Counted from the first letter of the stretch, positions 30,767-40,963 are shown. The stretch is DNA of 64,000 nt from Avrilella dinanensis (GCF_002807015.1 NZ_NIPO01000001.1:1924417-1988416); one strand, 5' to 3'. Program-made: numbers and translations. Notes: a model not told the origin generated them from the letters alone.

Positions 30767-31595
30767 GCGGATTTTCCCATATTATACGAAATCGCAACGA
30801 ATGGCGATATTTTCTTTAATTGTTGTGATTGCTGCTTTGCAAATCGGGTTGTATTTTTTGCGGAATCCAAAACCTACAATGAAAAACATTGACCGGGCGG
30901 AGATGTTGCGGATAGAGAAAGAATTAGATAGCTTGGCAAAATCGAGGGAATTTGTCCTGACTTCGTTCAATCCGAATTTTATTACCGATTACCGTGGCTA
31001 TGTTCTGGGCATGTCGGAAGAGCAAATCGACCGCTTGCATCGTTTCAGAGAACAAGGAAAATATGTGAATTCGGCTAAAGAATTTCAACAAATTACCCAA
31101 GTATCAGACGAATGGTTAGGCAGATATCAACAATATTTTAAATTTCCGGATTTTGCCCGTCCGGATAAACAGAAAACGGAAACGAAAATTATTCGGAAAG
31201 ACATCAATACGGCTTCATATGAAGATTTGATAACCATCAGCGGAATCGGAGATTATTCTGCCCGAAAAATTATTGCTGAACGGGATAAATTTGGCGAATT
31301 TGTCAGTATAAAACAATTTCGGTTTATCGAAAATCTACCCTCAAATGTATATGATTTGTTAGAGAAAAATTTTCATATAACTAAAAGACCGACAATTCAA
31401 AGAATAGACCTGAATCGGGCAAACATCAATGATTTACAACAAATTCCTTATGTTAATTATAAAATCGCCAGAAGTATCGTTGTGTACCGCAGTAAGCAGG
31501 ATAAGCCAATAGAAGAAAAAGATTTACGACAGATTCCCGGCTTTCCGCTTGACAAATTTGAGATAATTAGTTTATATTTGGGGACTTCTAAATAA
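30756..31595 (+). CDS. ComEA-like helix-hairpin-helix protein, membrane anchored
   Basis: 279-aa protein with one N-terminal transmembrane helix (about 17-34) and two helix-hairpin-helix modules: DINTASYEDLITISGIGDYSARKII (about 138-160) and DLNRANINDLQQIPYVNYKIARSIV (about 213-237). These HhH motifs bind DNA non-specifically in ComEA. A role in DNA uptake is possible but no other competence gene is nearby. The ATG overlaps the DUF2851 gene. Confidence 0.78.
   Translation: MSGKRIFPYYTKSQRMAIFSLIVVIAALQIGLYFLRNPKPTMKNIDRAEMLRIEKELDSLAKSREFVLTSFNPNFITDYRGYVLGMSEEQIDRLHRFREQGKYVNSAKEFQQITQVSDEWLGRYQQYFKFPDFARPDKQKTETKIIRKDINTASYEDLITISGIGDYSARKIIAERDKFGEFVSIKQFRFIENLPSNVYDLLEKNFHITKRPTIQRIDLNRANINDLQQIPYVNYKIARSIVVYRSKQDKPIEEKDLRQIPGFPLDKFEIISLYLGTSK
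31549..31580 (+). promoter_or_regulatory. promoter of the acyl-CoA dehydrogenase gene
   Basis: TTG at 31549-31551 and TATATTTG at 31573-31580 with 21-bp spacing, inside the end of the helix-hairpin-helix gene and 30 bp before the ATG. Confidence 0.65.
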
Positions 31596-31610
31596 AGATA
31601 ATTTACAAAT

Positions 31611-32750
31611 ATGGATTTTTCATACAACGAAACACAGAAGATGATAGCACAGTCTATCAGAGATTTTGCAGAACAACATATCCGTCCGAACATCATGGAA
31701 TGGGACGAATCACAGATTTTTCCGGTAGAGCTTTTCCATAAGTTAGGCGAAATGGGCTTTATGGGCGTATTGGTTCCTGAAGAATTGGGTGGTTCCGGAT
31801 TGGGTTATCACGAATATATCACGGTAGTGGAAGAAATCTCGAAAGTAGATTCGTCAATCGGATTGTCTGTTGCAGCACATAACTCGCTGTGTACCAATCA
31901 TATTTTGACTTTTGGTAATGATGAGCAAAAGAAAAGATGGATTCCAAAATTAGCCACAGGCGAGTGGATTGGAGCATGGGGACTGACCGAACACAATACG
32001 GGTTCTGATGCTGGAGGAATGGCAACAACCGCAGTAAAAGATGGCAACGAGTGGGTGTTGAACGGAGCGAAGAACTTCATCACACATGCTATTTCAGGGC
32101 AGGTAGCCGTTGTGATTGTCCGCACAGGAGAAAAAGGCGATTCTCACGGAATGACTGCGTTTGTGGTTGAAAAAGGAACACCCGGATTTTCAAGCGGAAA
32201 AAAAGAAAATAAATTAGGAATGCGTGCGTCAGAAACTGCCGAGTTAATTTTTGACAACTGCCGCGTGCCGGACGCTAACCGTTTGGGCGAAGTAGGTCAA
32301 GGATTTATTCAGGCAATGAAAATTCTGGACGGAGGGCGTATCTCTATCGGAGCGTTGTCACTCGGAATTGCCAAAGGGGCTTATGAAGCAGCGTTGAAAT
32401 ATTCCAAAGAGCGTGTGCAGTTTGGTAAACCGATTTCGCAGTTCCAGGCGATTGGTTTCAAACTGGCAGATATGGCAACCGAAATCGAAGCATCGGAATT
32501 GTTATTGCATAAAGCTGCTTACCTGAAAGACAATCATTTGCCGGTAACAAAAATCGGAGCAATGGCAAAAATGTATGCATCGGAAGTATGTGTGAAAGTT
32601 TCTACGGAAGCAATACAAATCCATGGAGGTTATGGTTACACGAAAGATTATCCGGTAGAGAAATTCTACAGAGATTCCAAACTGTGTACTATCGGGGAAG
32701 GAACAACCGAAATCCAGAAAATGGTTATTTCAAGAAATATTCTGAAATAG
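31611..32750 (+). CDS. acyl-CoA dehydrogenase (short/medium chain type)
   Basis: 379-aa FAD enzyme catalysing alpha,beta-dehydrogenation of acyl-Co[15 protein letters not shown] (FAD-binding) and [20 protein letters not shown] are canonical. The catalytic Glu is in [11 protein letters not shown] near the C-terminus. Length and motifs fit butyryl-CoA dehydrogenase-type enzymes. Fatty-acid or branched-chain amino-acid breakdown is likely; icmF lies 3 kb downstream on the other strand. Confidence 0.92.
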   Translation: MDFSYNETQKMIAQSIRDFAEQHIRPNIMEWDESQIFPVELFHKLGEMGFMGVLVPEELGGSGLGYHEYITVVEEISKVDSSIGLSVAAHNSLCTNHILTFGNDEQKKRWIPKLATGEWIGAWGLTEHNTGSDAGGMATTAVKDGNEWVLNGAKNFITHAISGQVAVVIVRTGEKGDSHGMTAFVVEKGTPGFSSGKKENKLGMRASETAELIFDNCRVPDANRLGEVGQGFIQAMKILDGGRISIGALSLGIAKGAYEAALKYSKERVQFGKPISQFQAIGFKLADMATEIEASELLLHKAAYLKDNHLPVTKIGAMAKMYASEVCVKVSTEAIQIHGGYGYTKDYPVEKFYRDSKLCTIGEGTTEIQKMVISRNILK

Positions 32751-32791
32751 TAGAAGTTTCAAGTACCGATTCGGTGCTGAATGTTCATAAC

Positions 32792-32837
32792 AATCTGCAA
32801 GAGTTATCACGTTGATGTGTACCTTGCAGATTTTTTA
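32792..32837 (+). terminator. terminator after acyl-CoA dehydrogenase
   Basis: AATCTGCAAG (32792-32801) and CTTGCAGATT (32823-32832) form a perfect 10-bp stem with a 21-nt loop, ending in six T. Confidence 0.8.
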
Positions 32838-32867
32838 TTTGTCTAAACATAATACTAAAAGGGTTTA

Positions 32868-33027
32868 GAGCCTGTTTGAATTTGTATTGTAAAAATGTTT
32901 GTAGGTTATTTTTGAGGTAGAACAAGGCAAATTTTCAAAGGATAGCAGGGCTATCGTTTTAAAATTTAACGTAGTTATAGCCAAAAAGAAGCAGAAACAA
33001 ATTATTAGATAAATTTTAAACAGGCTC
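32868..33027 (+). mobile_element. 160-bp MITE, copy 1
   Basis: Non-coding element with terminal inverted repeats GAGCCTGTTTRAA ... TTTAAACAGGCTC, flanked by TTA on both sides (32865-32867 and 33028-33030). It is the reverse complement of 63194-63353 with 7 differences in 160 bp by my alignment. A central hairpin (GATAGC ... GCTATC) is enclosed by AAATTTT/AAAATTT arms. No transposase gene occurs in the window, so it must have moved in trans. The 327-bp gene-free stretch 32751-33077 consists of the terminator, this element and the prfA promoter. Confidence 0.88.
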
Positions 33028-33048
33028 TTAATAAAAAAATCTTTTTCG

Positions 33049-33056
33049 TAATTTTG
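33049..33056 (+). promoter_or_regulatory. -7 element of the prfA promoter, next to the MITE
   Basis: TAATTTTG 22 bp before the prfA ATG. The position expected for the -33 box coincides with the right end of the MITE at about 33020-33030. Confidence 0.5.
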
Positions 33057-33077
33057 TAGGCTTGAAATTATAGGATT

Positions 33078-34154
33078 ATGATGTTAGACAGACTACAGTA
33101 CGTAAAACAGCGATTTGATGAGGTTTCGGATTTGATTATCCAGCCCGATGTTATTGCCGACCAAAAGCGTTACGTACAATTGAATAAAGAATATAAAGAC
33201 CTCAAAGCTTTGGTTGAGAAGCGTGAGGAGTATGTCAATCTCGCCGGAAATATAGAAGAAGCCAAAGAAATCATCACTGACGGAAGTGATGACGAAATGG
33301 TGGAAATGGCAAAAATGCAGTTGGAAGAAGCACAGGAACGTTTGCCACAGCTGGAAGAAGAAATCAAATTTATGTTGATTCCGAAAGACCCTGAAGACGC
33401 GAAAAACGTTATGGTTGAAATTCGTGCGGGAACAGGTGGCGATGAAGCTTCTATTTTTGCAGGGGATTTGTTTCGTATGTACACTAAATACTGTGAATCA
33501 AAAGGTTGGAGAACTTCTGTTGTAGATATGAACGAAGGAACTTCAGGCGGTTTCAAAGAAGTTATTTTTGAAGTAACCGGCGAAGATGTTTACGGCACAT
33601 TGAAGTTTGAAGCAGGTGTGCACCGCGTACAGCGTGTGCCGCAAACTGAAACGCAAGGTCGCGTACACACTTCGGCGGCGACGGTTATGGTATTGCCCGA
33701 AGCAGAAGAATTTGACGTACAGATTGATATGAACGATATCCGTATTGACTTGTTTTGTTCGTCAGGGCCTGGCGGTCAGTCGGTAAACACAACAAAATCG
33801 GCGGTGCGTATGACACATATTCCAACGGGATTGGTGGCTCAGTGTCAGGACGAAAAATCACAGCACAAAAACAAGGACAAAGCCTTATCGGTTCTTCGTT
33901 CGCGTTTGTATGAGATGGAACTGGCGAAGAAACAGGAAGAAGACGCTAAAAAACGTAATTCACAGGTTTCTTCCGGCGACCGTTCGGCAAAAATCCGTAC
34001 CTACAATTATCCGCAGGGTCGTGTAACCGACCACCGTATCGGTTTAACGATTTATGATTTGGACGGTGTGATGAACGGAAATATTCAGAAAGTTATCGAT
34101 GAATTGCAGTTAGTAGCCAATACCGAAAAATTAAAAGAATCGGAAGTATTTTAA
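33078..34154 (+). CDS. prfA: peptide chain release factor 1
   Basis: 358-aa factor that terminates translation at UAA and UAG. The catalytic GGQ is at 232-234 ([10 protein letters not shown]); the codon-recognition PxT motif is PQT at 188-190 ([15 protein letters not shown]), confirming RF1 and not RF2. No frameshift site is present, as expected. ATG at 33078; a second ATG follows immediately. Confidence 0.96.
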   Translation: MMLDRLQYVKQRFDEVSDLIIQPDVIADQKRYVQLNKEYKDLKALVEKREEYVNLAGNIEEAKEIITDGSDDEMVEMAKMQLEEAQERLPQLEEEIKFMLIPKDPEDAKNVMVEIRAGTGGDEASIFAGDLFRMYTKYCESKGWRTSVVDMNEGTSGGFKEVIFEVTGEDVYGTLKFEAGVHRVQRVPQTETQGRVHTSAATVMVLPEAEEFDVQIDMNDIRIDLFCSSGPGGQSVNTTKSAVRMTHIPTGLVAQCQDEKSQHKNKDKALSVLRSRLYEMELAKKQEEDAKKRNSQVSSGDRSAKIRTYNYPQGRVTDHRIGLTIYDLDGVMNGNIQKVIDELQLVANTEKLKESEVF

Positions 34155-34164
34155 TATATTTGTA

Positions 34165-34189
34165 AAGCCTCTTTTTTAGAGGTTTTTTT
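34165..34189 (+). terminator. terminator after prfA
   Basis: AAGCCTCT and AGAGGTTT pair around a T-rich loop (34165-34185), followed by TTTT, 11 bp after the stop. Confidence 0.75.
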
Positions 34190-34216
34190 GTAGAAAATAG
34201 TGTATTTTATCATGAG

Positions 34217-34264
34217 ATTATCTCTATTGAAAATAAGAGATTCTCCGTTCCTCGGAATGACAAG
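34217..34264 (-). repeat. dispersed repeat 'GTCATTCCG', variant copy
   Basis: On the minus strand it reads CTTGTCATTCCGAGGAACGG followed by AGAATCTC, a relative of the copies at 25593 and 51226. Intergenic, between prfA and pyrF. Confidence 0.6.
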
Positions 34265-34284
34265 TAAATAATAAAAACTAAAAC

Positions 34285-35103
34285 ATGACCACACAACAAC
34301 TATACGAACAAATTAAACGCAAAAAGTCCTTTTTATGTATCGGATTAGACGTTGATTTAGATAAAATTCCGCAACATTTGTTGGCAACCGAAGACCCGAT
34401 TTTTGAGTTCAACAAAGCGATTATTGACGCCACGCACGATGTCTGTGTTTCCTACAAACCCAATACCGCTTTTTACGAAGCTTATGGCCTGAAAGGCTGG
34501 CAATCACTGGAAAAAACGATTCGTTATATTAACGAAAAATACCCAGAAATTTTTACGATAGCCGATGCCAAACGAGGCGATATCGGTAACACTTCCTCGA
34601 TGTATGCTAAAGCATTTTTTGAGGATTTACAATTTGATTCAGTGACTGTTGCACCGTATATGGGCAGAGATTCGGTAGAGCCTTTTTTGCAATACAAGGA
34701 TAAATTTACGATTCTGCTGGCATTGACTTCCAATGATAGCAGCTCCGAATTTCAGTTGTTGAAAACTGACCATGACGAATTGTATAAAGAAGTATTGAGA
34801 AAGTCTAAAACTTGGAAAAATTCTAATCAACTCATGTATGTAGTTGGGGCAACACGAGCCGAATATTTTAGAGAAATCCGGAAAATAGTACCCGATAGTT
34901 TTTTGTTGGTGCCGGGCGTGGGAGCACAGGGCGGAAGTTTGATAGACGTATGTAAATATGGCTTAAACAAAAAAGTAGGTTTGCTGATAAACTCATCAAG
35001 AGGAATATTGTATGCGTCCGATAAAGAAGATTTTGCAGAAAAAGCAAGGTTCGAAGCACTGAAATTACAGCGGGAAATGCAGATAATCTACGAAAAATTA
35101 TGA
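34285..35103 (+). CDS. pyrF: orotidine 5'-phosphate decarboxylase
   Basis: 272-aa enzyme for the last step of UMP synthesis. The catalytic DxKxxD is seen in [22 protein letters not shown] and VPGVGAQGG are also family motifs. The length matches the longer (type 2) PyrF family. Its end overlaps the next gene by 4 bp (ATGA). Confidence 0.95.
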   Translation: MTTQQLYEQIKRKKSFLCIGLDVDLDKIPQHLLATEDPIFEFNKAIIDATHDVCVSYKPNTAFYEAYGLKGWQSLEKTIRYINEKYPEIFTIADAKRGDIGNTSSMYAKAFFEDLQFDSVTVAPYMGRDSVEPFLQYKDKFTILLALTSNDSSSEFQLLKTDHDELYKEVLRKSKTWKNSNQLMYVVGATRAEYFREIRKIVPDSFLLVPGVGAQGGSLIDVCKYGLNKKVGLLINSSRGILYASDKEDFAEKARFEALKLQREMQIIYEKL

Positions 35104-35900
35104 TTCTGACAGACCAATTAGGAACGGTTCATTCGTTTGCCGAAACACCTAAACGGATTATTTCGCTGGTGCCTTCGATTACCGAAACTTTGTATGAAAT
35201 GGGATTGGAAGAACAAATCGTCGGGATTACGAGATTTTGCGTACACCCATATCATTTTAAATCAACGAAAACTGTTGTTGGAGGAACAAAGCAGGTAAAG
35301 TTCGACAAAATTACCGGTTTACAACCTGATGTTATCATTGCTAACAAAGAAGAAAACACGGAGGAAATCGTCAGTCAGCTACAGGAAATCTGTCCGGTTT
35401 GGGTTACGGATATCGAGACTTTTGACGATACCATACAGATGATTAAAGATTTCGGCGAATTGTTCAAACGAAAAACCGATGCTCAGAAATGGACGGAAAA
35501 ACTGATTTTTGCCAAAACCGATTTTGAGACTTATATGAAAGATGTTCCGTTTCGCAAAGCGGCTTATCTCATTTGGCGTAATCCGTATATGGCTGCCGGA
35601 GAGCATACGTTTATTAACCATTTGCTGGAAATGAATCACTTTACGAACATCTATGCCGGCAGAGAAGAACGTTATCCCGAAGTTGAAATCCGTAAAATGC
35701 GTATTCAGGGCGACCCGGAACTGGTCTTTTTATCATCAGAACCGTATCCGTTTAAGGAAGAGCACGCTTTTGAGATTGGCAGAGCCACACACCACGCCAA
35801 AACCGTTTTTGTAGATGGCGAAATGTTTTCCTGGTACGGAACTCGGTTGTTCAAAGCCTTTCAGTATTTTAAGCAGTTGCAAAAGCGGTTGAGTGATTGA
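35100..35900 (+). CDS. helical-backbone metal/cobalamin-binding protein without signal peptide
   Basis: 266-aa protein of the BtuF/FhuD periplasmic-binding fold: [26 protein letters not shown] at the N-terminus, then [14 protein letters not shown]. Exported relatives carry a signal peptide or lipobox, but this one starts almost directly with the domain, and coupling to pyrF by a 4-bp ATGA overlap fixes the start. It should therefore be cytoplasmic. A corrinoid or iron-complex ligand is possible; no transporter genes are adjacent. Confidence 0.8.
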   Translation: MILTDQLGTVHSFAETPKRIISLVPSITETLYEMGLEEQIVGITRFCVHPYHFKSTKTVVGGTKQVKFDKITGLQPDVIIANKEENTEEIVSQLQEICPVWVTDIETFDDTIQMIKDFGELFKRKTDAQKWTEKLIFAKTDFETYMKDVPFRKAAYLIWRNPYMAAGEHTFINHLLEMNHFTNIYAGREERYPEVEIRKMRIQGDPELVFLSSEPYPFKEEHAFEIGRATHHAKTVFVDGEMFSWYGTRLFKAFQYFKQLQKRLSD

Positions 35901-35951
35901 ATTGGAAGTGTTTTTTAGACAAGTATTTTTTAGTATTATGCCCAGAAAGAA

Positions 35952-35983
35952 AAACAGTACAAATAAGAATATCTGTACTGTTT
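35952..35983. terminator. hairpin between convergent genes
   Basis: AAACAGTACA (35952-35961) and TGTACTGTTT (35974-35983) form a perfect 10-bp stem. On the minus strand it is followed by TTTTCTTTC, so it best serves as the icmF terminator; a weaker TCCTGAA/TTCAGGA hairpin at 36008-36028 stands before it. Confidence 0.65.
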
Positions 35984-36050
35984 AATAAAAAAGATTTATT
36001 TGCTTAATCCTGAATCATTTTTTCAGGACGTTACAATCTCAATACTTAAG

Positions 36051-39000
36051 CTACATATTCCGTCTGTACTGTCCGCCGACTTCAAAAAGTGCGTCTGTGA
36101 TTTGTCCCAAAGAACAAACTTTTGTTGCGTCCATCAAGGCTTCAAAAATATTTTTGTTGTTGATAGCTATTTGTTGAATATGTGTTAATTGTTGTTGCTC
36201 TTCTTCGGCTTTAGCCTTGTGAAGATTTTCCTTTGTATTGATTTGGAATTGTTTTTCTTCTTCGGTTGCACGAATTACTTCTTTCGGAATCACTGTTGGG
36301 GAACCTTTGGAACTCAGGAACGTATTCACACCAATAATCGGGAAATCGCCGTTGTGTTTCAAGGTTTCGTAATACAACGATTCTTCCTGAATTTTTGAAC
36401 GCTGATACATCGTTTCCATTGCTCCCAAAACACCTCCACGTTCTGTAATTCGGTCAAATTCGGTTAAAACAGCTTCTTCTACCAAATCGGTTAATTCTTC
36501 GATAATGAATGAACCTTGTATTGGATTTTCGTTTTTTGCTAAACCTAATTCCTTATTGATAATCAACTGAATCGCCATCGCTCTACGAACTGATTCTTCC
36601 GTTGGTGTGGTAATCGCTTCGTCATACGCATTGGTATGCAACGAGTTACAGTTGTCGTAAATCGCATACAAGGCTTGTAAGGTTGTACGAATATCGTTGA
36701 AATCAATTTCTTGTGCGTGCAATGAACGACCCGATGTTTGAATGTGATATTTCAACATTTGTGCACGTTCATTGGCTCCGTATTTGTTTTTCAAGGCTTT
36801 TGCCCAGATACGACGTGCCACACGACCAATTACCGCATATTCCGGGTCGATACCGTTTGAAAAGAAGAACGACAAATTCGGTCCAAACGCATTAATATCC
36901 ATTCCTCTCGACAAATAGTACTCCACATATGTGAAACCATTTGCCAAGGTAAATGCCAACTGCGTGATTGGATTTGCACCAGCTTCGGCAATGTGGTAGC
37001 CCGAAATTGAAACCGAATAAAAATTACGTACGTTGTTATTAATGAAATATTCCTGGACATCGCCCATCAAACGCAACGCAAATTCAGTTGAGAAAATACA
37101 AGTGTTTTGAGCTTGGTCTTCTTTCAGAATATCTGCCTGAACCGTTCCGCGAACCTGTGCCAGCGTATTCTTTTTGATTTCGGCATAAACGTCAGCAGGC
37201 AAAACTTGGTCACCGGTTACACCCAAAAGCATCAATCCTAAACCATCGTTTCCTTCCGGCAATTCGCCGTTATATCGAGGTCTTTCCAAACCTTTGTCTT
37301 CGTAAATCGCTTTGATTTTCGATTCTATTTCCGTTTCTAAATTATTTTCTTTGATGTATTTTTCACAATTTTGGTCAATTGCCGCGTTCATAAAGAAACC
37401 TAACAACATCGGAGCAGGACCATTAATCGTCATCGAAACCGAAGTCATCGGGTGCGACAAATCAAATCCTGAATATAACTTTTTTGCATCGTCTAAACAA
37501 CAAATCGAAACTCCGGCATTTCCAATTTTCCCGTAAATATCAGGGCGATGACCTGGATCATTTCCGTATAAAGTTACCGAATCAAAAGCAGTTGATAAAC
37601 GTTTTGCTGGCATTCCCTTTGAAACATAATGAAAACGGCGATTGGTACGTTCTGGTCCTCCTTCTCCGGCAAACATACGCGTCGGGTCTTCGCCTTCACG
37701 TTTGAACGGGTACAAACCTGATGTGAACGGAAACTCGCCCGGTACGTTTTCCTGCAGTACCCAACGCAAGATATCGCCCCACGCTTCATATTTCGGCAAA
37801 GCAACTTTTGGAATCTGCAAATGCGAAAGCGACTCCGTATGTGTTTTAATTTTGATTTCCTTATCTCGAACTTTAAATGAATAAACCGGATTTTTATATT
37901 TATTGACTTTTTCGTCCCAGGTTGTAATTACTTCCCAGTTATACGGGTCTAAATCACGTTTCAGTTTGTCAAATTCAGCCAATAGAATTTTGGCTAATTC
38001 TGTATTTTCTGTACCGTTGATTTCAATGCCGTGCTTTGTCAATACAGGGATTTTCCCCGAAATAGTTTCTATGGTTTTATAAATTCCGTACAGTTTTTGG
38101 GCAACTTCTTTCTGTGTTTTTGTCTTTGCATCGTAACCTCTGTTATTTTCTGCAATTTCAGACAAATAACGGGTTCTGTTTGGCGGAATCACAAAGATTT
38201 TTTCAGACATTTCTTTGGTAATCTCAAAAGTCGATGCTAAATCAGCTCCTGTTTTTTCAACTACCTTGTCAATAATAGCTTTGTACAACTGATTGGTTCC
38301 CGGGTCGTTGAACTGAGAAGCAATCGTACCAAAAACAGGCATTTCGTTTGGATTAACGTCCCAAAGATTGTGGTTGCGTTGGTATTGTTTTTTCACATCA
38401 CGCAAAGCATCTAAAGCCCCACGCTTGTCGAATTTATTAATCGCTACGATGTCGGCAAAATCCAGCATATCAATTTTCTCCAACTGTGTAGCCGCACCAA
38501 ATTCAGGTGTCATAATATACAATGAAGCGTCAGAATGATCCAATATTTCTGTATCAGACTGACCAATACCTGATGTTTCCAAAATAATCAAATCGTATTT
38601 CGCCGCTTTCAATACCTGAATCGCTTCTTCCACATATTTTGACAATGCCAGATTGGACTGACGTGTTGCCAATGAACGCATATACACACGAGGATTGTTG
38701 ATAGAGTTCATACGAATACGGTCGCCAAGCAATGCTCCTCCTGTTTTCTTTTTAGAAGGGTCAACTGAAATCAATGCGATATTCTTTTCCGGGAAATCAA
38801 TCAGAAAACGACGAACCAATTCATCTACCATTGATGATTTTCCTGCTCCACCCGTTCCGGTAATTCCCAAAACTGGTACAGATTTATCCTCTACTTTATT
38901 GAAATCAAACAACTTCAGAAAATCTTCTTCACGGTTTTCTGCCAATGAAATCAATCGGGAAATTGTGGTAACATCTTTATCTTTTAAGGATTGATAAATA

Positions 39001-39476
39001 TCTTTTCCTTCCGGCAAATTCAAATCAGGTGTAGGAAAATCGGCTTTTTCCACCATATCGTTAATCATTCCCTGTAATCCCAACTCACGACCATCGTCTG
39101 GCGAATAAATACGGGTAATTCCGTAATCCATCAATTCCTTGATTTCTGACGGCAAAATTACACCACCTCCACCTCCGACAATGCGGATATGCCCAGCTCC
39201 TTTTTCTTGAAGCAAGTCGTACATATATTTGAAATATTCATTGTGTCCGCCCTGATAAGAGGTCATTGCAATGGCATTAGCATCTTCCTGAATCGCTGTG
39301 TTTACAACATCTTCTACCGATTTGTCGTGTCCCAAATGCACCACTTCACACCCGGTCGATTGAATAATACGACGCATAATGTTGATGGCTGCATCGTGTC
39401 CGTCAAACAAAGCAGCAGCGGTAATGATTTTTATTTTATTTTTTGGTTGATAAGGTTGTATGCTCATTTTTGTCAT
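36051..39476 (-). CDS. icmF: fused isobutyryl-CoA mutase
   Basis: 1141-aa adenosylcobalamin enzyme that interconverts isobutyryl-CoA and n-butyryl-CoA. Three fused parts are visible: a B12-binding domain (about 13-150) with the cobalt-ligand His27 in FDGHDAA; a MeaI-type G-protein chaperone (about 200-420) with Walker [10 protein letters not shown] (Lys213) and NKFD (347-350); and the mutase TIM barrel (about 540-1141). The substrate positions are Phe602 (TRMFAGEGG) and Gln790 (EDQAQNTC), where methylmalonyl-CoA mutase has Tyr and Arg. This order and these residues are the recalled signature of IcmF. The start may be 39476 or the nearby ATG at 39467. Confidence 0.92.
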   Translation of the reverse strand: MTKMSIQPYQPKNKIKIITAAALFDGHDAAINIMRRIIQSTGCEVVHLGHDKSVEDVVNTAIQEDANAIAMTSYQGGHNEYFKYMYDLLQEKGAGHIRIVGGGGGVILPSEIKELMDYGITRIYSPDDGRELGLQGMINDMVEKADFPTPDLNLPEGKDIYQSLKDKDVTTISRLISLAENREEDFLKLFDFNKVEDKSVPVLGITGTGGAGKSSMVDELVRRFLIDFPEKNIALISVDPSKKKTGGALLGDRIRMNSINNPRVYMRSLATRQSNLALSKYVEEAIQVLKAAKYDLIILETSGIGQSDTEILDHSDASLYIMTPEFGAATQLEKIDMLDFADIVAINKFDKRGALDALRDVKKQYQRNHNLWDVNPNEMPVFGTIASQFNDPGTNQLYKAIIDKVVEKTGADLASTFEITKEMSEKIFVIPPNRTRYLSEIAENNRGYDAKTKTQKEVAQKLYGIYKTIETISGKIPVLTKHGIEINGTENTELAKILLAEFDKLKRDLDPYNWEVITTWDEKVNKYKNPVYSFKVRDKEIKIKTHTESLSHLQIPKVALPKYEAWGDILRWVLQENVPGEFPFTSGLYPFKREGEDPTRMFAGEGGPERTNRRFHYVSKGMPAKRLSTAFDSVTLYGNDPGHRPDIYGKIGNAGVSICCLDDAKKLYSGFDLSHPMTSVSMTINGPAPMLLGFFMNAAIDQNCEKYIKENNLETEIESKIKAIYEDKGLERPRYNGELPEGNDGLGLMLLGVTGDQVLPADVYAEIKKNTLAQVRGTVQADILKEDQAQNTCIFSTEFALRLMGDVQEYFINNNVRNFYSVSISGYHIAEAGANPITQLAFTLANGFTYVEYYLSRGMDINAFGPNLSFFFSNGIDPEYAVIGRVARRIWAKALKNKYGANERAQMLKYHIQTSGRSLHAQEIDFNDIRTTLQALYAIYDNCNSLHTNAYDEAITTPTEESVRRAMAIQLIINKELGLAKNENPIQGSFIIEELTDLVEEAVLTEFDRITERGGVLGAMETMYQRSKIQEESLYYETLKHNGDFPIIGVNTFLSSKGSPTVIPKEVIRATEEEKQFQINTKENLHKAKAEEEQQQLTHIQQIAINNKNIFEALMDATKVCSLGQITDALFEVGGQYRRNM

Positions 39477-39551
39477 TTATTATACGGTCGCAATTTACGA
39501 AATATAATGTATTGATAAAAATGTTGAAATGAAGTAAATGTCAGTAACACT

Positions 39552-39584
39552 TAAAAACAACAAAAGCCCCTGAAATCAGGAGCT
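39552..39584 (-). terminator. terminator downstream of tRNA-Arg
   Basis: Minus strand: AGCTCCTGA and TCAGGGGCT pair around a 2-nt loop (39584-39565), followed by TTTTGTTGTTTTT. Confidence 0.75.
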
Positions 39585-39592
39585 TTGTGCTG

Positions 39593-39666
39593 TGATCGCG
39601 ACAGGATTCGAACCTGTGACCGTCTGCTTAGAAGGCAGATGCTCTATCCAGCTGAGCTACGCGACC
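39593..39666 (-). tRNA. tRNA-Arg (anticodon TCT)
   Basis: 74-nt cloverleaf on the minus strand. The acceptor stem GGTCGCG pairs with CGCGATC (one G-U), D arm GCTCAGCTGGATAGAGC, anticodon arm CTGCC-TTCTAAG-CAG with anticodon TCT reading AGA and AGG, T arm ACAGGTTCGAATCCTGT and discriminator A. CCA is not encoded. Confidence 0.96.
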
Positions 39667-39708
39667 TATTTAACCCATAAAAACTACTTGTTCAGAAATT
39701 GAACGGTG

Positions 39709-39738
39709 CAAATTTAGTTATTTTCGGTTATAACACAA
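39709..39738 (-). promoter_or_regulatory. promoter of tRNA-Arg
   Basis: Minus strand TAAATTTG at 39716-39709 with TTG at 39738-39736, spacing 19 bp, 43 bp before the tRNA. Confidence 0.6.
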
Positions 39739-39815
39739 ATGTAAATGAAATAATTTTTAAAATTAGTGTGTTTTTAATTTATAAGTAGCTTTATTTTAGG
39801 TCTTTATGAAAATGA

Positions 39816-40598
39816 TTATTTCAAAAAATCAGACAGCTGCCGGAGCGTTTCTTTTTCGGCCTCGATAGTTGCCATGTGTCCACAGTTCAAAATAATGAGT
39901 TCGGCATCGGTGGTTTCGGTCTGGTCTCTTACCTCGTTTATCGGGATAATCGTATCGTGTTCGCCGGCAATGATTAATTTCGGATAAGGACCAAAATGTA
40001 ACAACACTTCTCTGTCCGGTCGTATTTTCATGCCTTCCAAAGCAGCAATGACGCCCTGCACGGGTATTTGTTTGGCTTCGTCAATCAGCCTATCAACTTT
40101 TTTTTGATGTTTTTTCAGGCTTTCCGGCATAAAAAGATTGCTGACAGAAAGCTGAATGAACAAATCACTATTCTGTTTGACGGCTTTTATGGCCCTGTCC
40201 CGATTGAGTTTCCGCTCAGCAGAATCCGGTCTTGCGGAAGAATTAATCAACACCAGGTTTTTGACGTGGTCGGGATACAATTCCGCAAATGCCAAAGTTA
40301 TATAACCACCCATAGAATGCCCAATCAAACTTATTTTCCGCAATCGCAGGTGGCTCATCAATGCGTGAATCATATCTGCCTGGTCTTCCATCGTATGAAC
40401 ATATCCCAAGCAGCCAGATTGCCCGTGACCCAATAAATCAATGCACACTACCCGGAATTTTTTGGCTAATTCTTTAGCGATGTTTTTCCACATGGAATTG
40501 CTTTCCAGAAATCCGTGAAGAAAAAACAAAGCACTGCCTTTGCCTTGGTCGGTATAAGAAACGTGAGTGTGTTTGTAAGAAAATATTTTCAAAATCAA
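39816..40598 (-). CDS. alpha/beta hydrolase
   Basis: 260-aa alpha/beta hydrolase. The oxyanion segment is HGFLESNSMW; the nucleophile elbow is GHSMGGY, and the catalytic His is in NCGHMATIE near the C-terminus. Substrate unknown. No ATG exists before residue 36, and the first strand (FSYKHTHVSYTDQG) is needed for the fold, so the start must be the TTG at 40598 or 40592. The XRE gene ends in the same frame 6 bp upstream. The original start may have been lost when the upstream island arrived. Confidence 0.8.
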   Translation of the reverse strand: MILKIFSYKHTHVSYTDQGKGSALFFLHGFLESNSMWKNIAKELAKKFRVVCIDLLGHGQSGCLGYVHTMEDQADMIHALMSHLRLRKISLIGHSMGGYITLAFAELYPDHVKNLVLINSSARPDSAERKLNRDRAIKAVKQNSDLFIQLSVSNLFMPESLKKHQKKVDRLIDEAKQIPVQGVIAALEGMKIRPDREVLLHFGPYPKLIIAGEHDTIIPINEVRDQTETTDAELIILNCGHMATIEAEKETLRQLSDFLK

Positions 40599-40604
40599 AT
40601 TAGA

Positions 40605-40937
40605 TTAGAATTTATCTTTCAAAACTTCTACTAATTTTTCTACCATTTCTTTATTGGGAAGAACCAATACAACACTATGGTTGTTAGATCCGTCATTATT
40701 TGTTTGTACTTGTTTACTTATGTTAATCTCAATGGTTTTACTGTCATTTTCAAATAAGTCTTTAATTTCAACATCAAAAATTTTTGCCAGTTCAGGAATA
40801 TACTCTGATTTTACATCATGTGTTTCTTTTTCCCAATTCGCATAAGTATTTCTGTCTATGTCTAATAAATCAGAGATGCCTTGTTGAGAATATTTAGTTT
40901 TGTTTCTCAATTTTCTCAAATTAGCTCCTGCTCCCAT
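40605..40937 (-). CDS. XRE-family transcriptional regulator
   Basis: 110-aa DNA-binding protein. The HTH domain (about 5-60) reads LRKLRNKTKYSQQGISDLLDIDRNTYANWEKE, followed by a C-terminal part of unknown role. Start at 40937 (MGAGANLRKL) places the HTH at the N-terminus; the longer frame from 41102 crosses the promoter. It is divergent from the fulvocin-like operon and is the obvious candidate to control it, but this is inference. Confidence 0.85.
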   Translation of the reverse strand: MGAGANLRKLRNKTKYSQQGISDLLDIDRNTYANWEKETHDVKSEYIPELAKIFDVEIKDLFENDSKTIEINISKQVQTNNDGSNNHSVVLVLPNKEMVEKLVEVLKDKF

Positions 40938-40955
40938 GTTTTTGAATGTTTTTAG

Positions 40956-40963
40956 CAAATATA
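40956..40963 (-). promoter_or_regulatory. -7 element of the XRE regulator
   Basis: Minus strand TATATTTG 18 bp before the ATG at 40937. The nearby GCAATATTTGC (40988-40998) is a perfect inverted repeat and a second GCAAATAT lies at 40955, so these may be operator half-sites. Confidence 0.45.

Larger units (their letters stand above)
39477..39815. other. gene-poor stretch holding tRNA-Arg
   Basis: 339 bp without a protein gene. It contains the tRNA, its promoter and its terminator (listed separately); the rest (39477-39545 and 39740-39815) is plain AT-rich sequence with nothing recognised. Confidence 0.7.

Noticed and set aside
32868..33027. the 160-bp element as a small RNA gene or terminator
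   Set aside because: A second inverted copy with matching ends and TTA flanks at 63194-63353 fits a MITE better.
37312..38994. several plus-strand frames of 70-100 codons inside icmF
   Set aside because: All are shadows of the icmF coding strand with no motifs.
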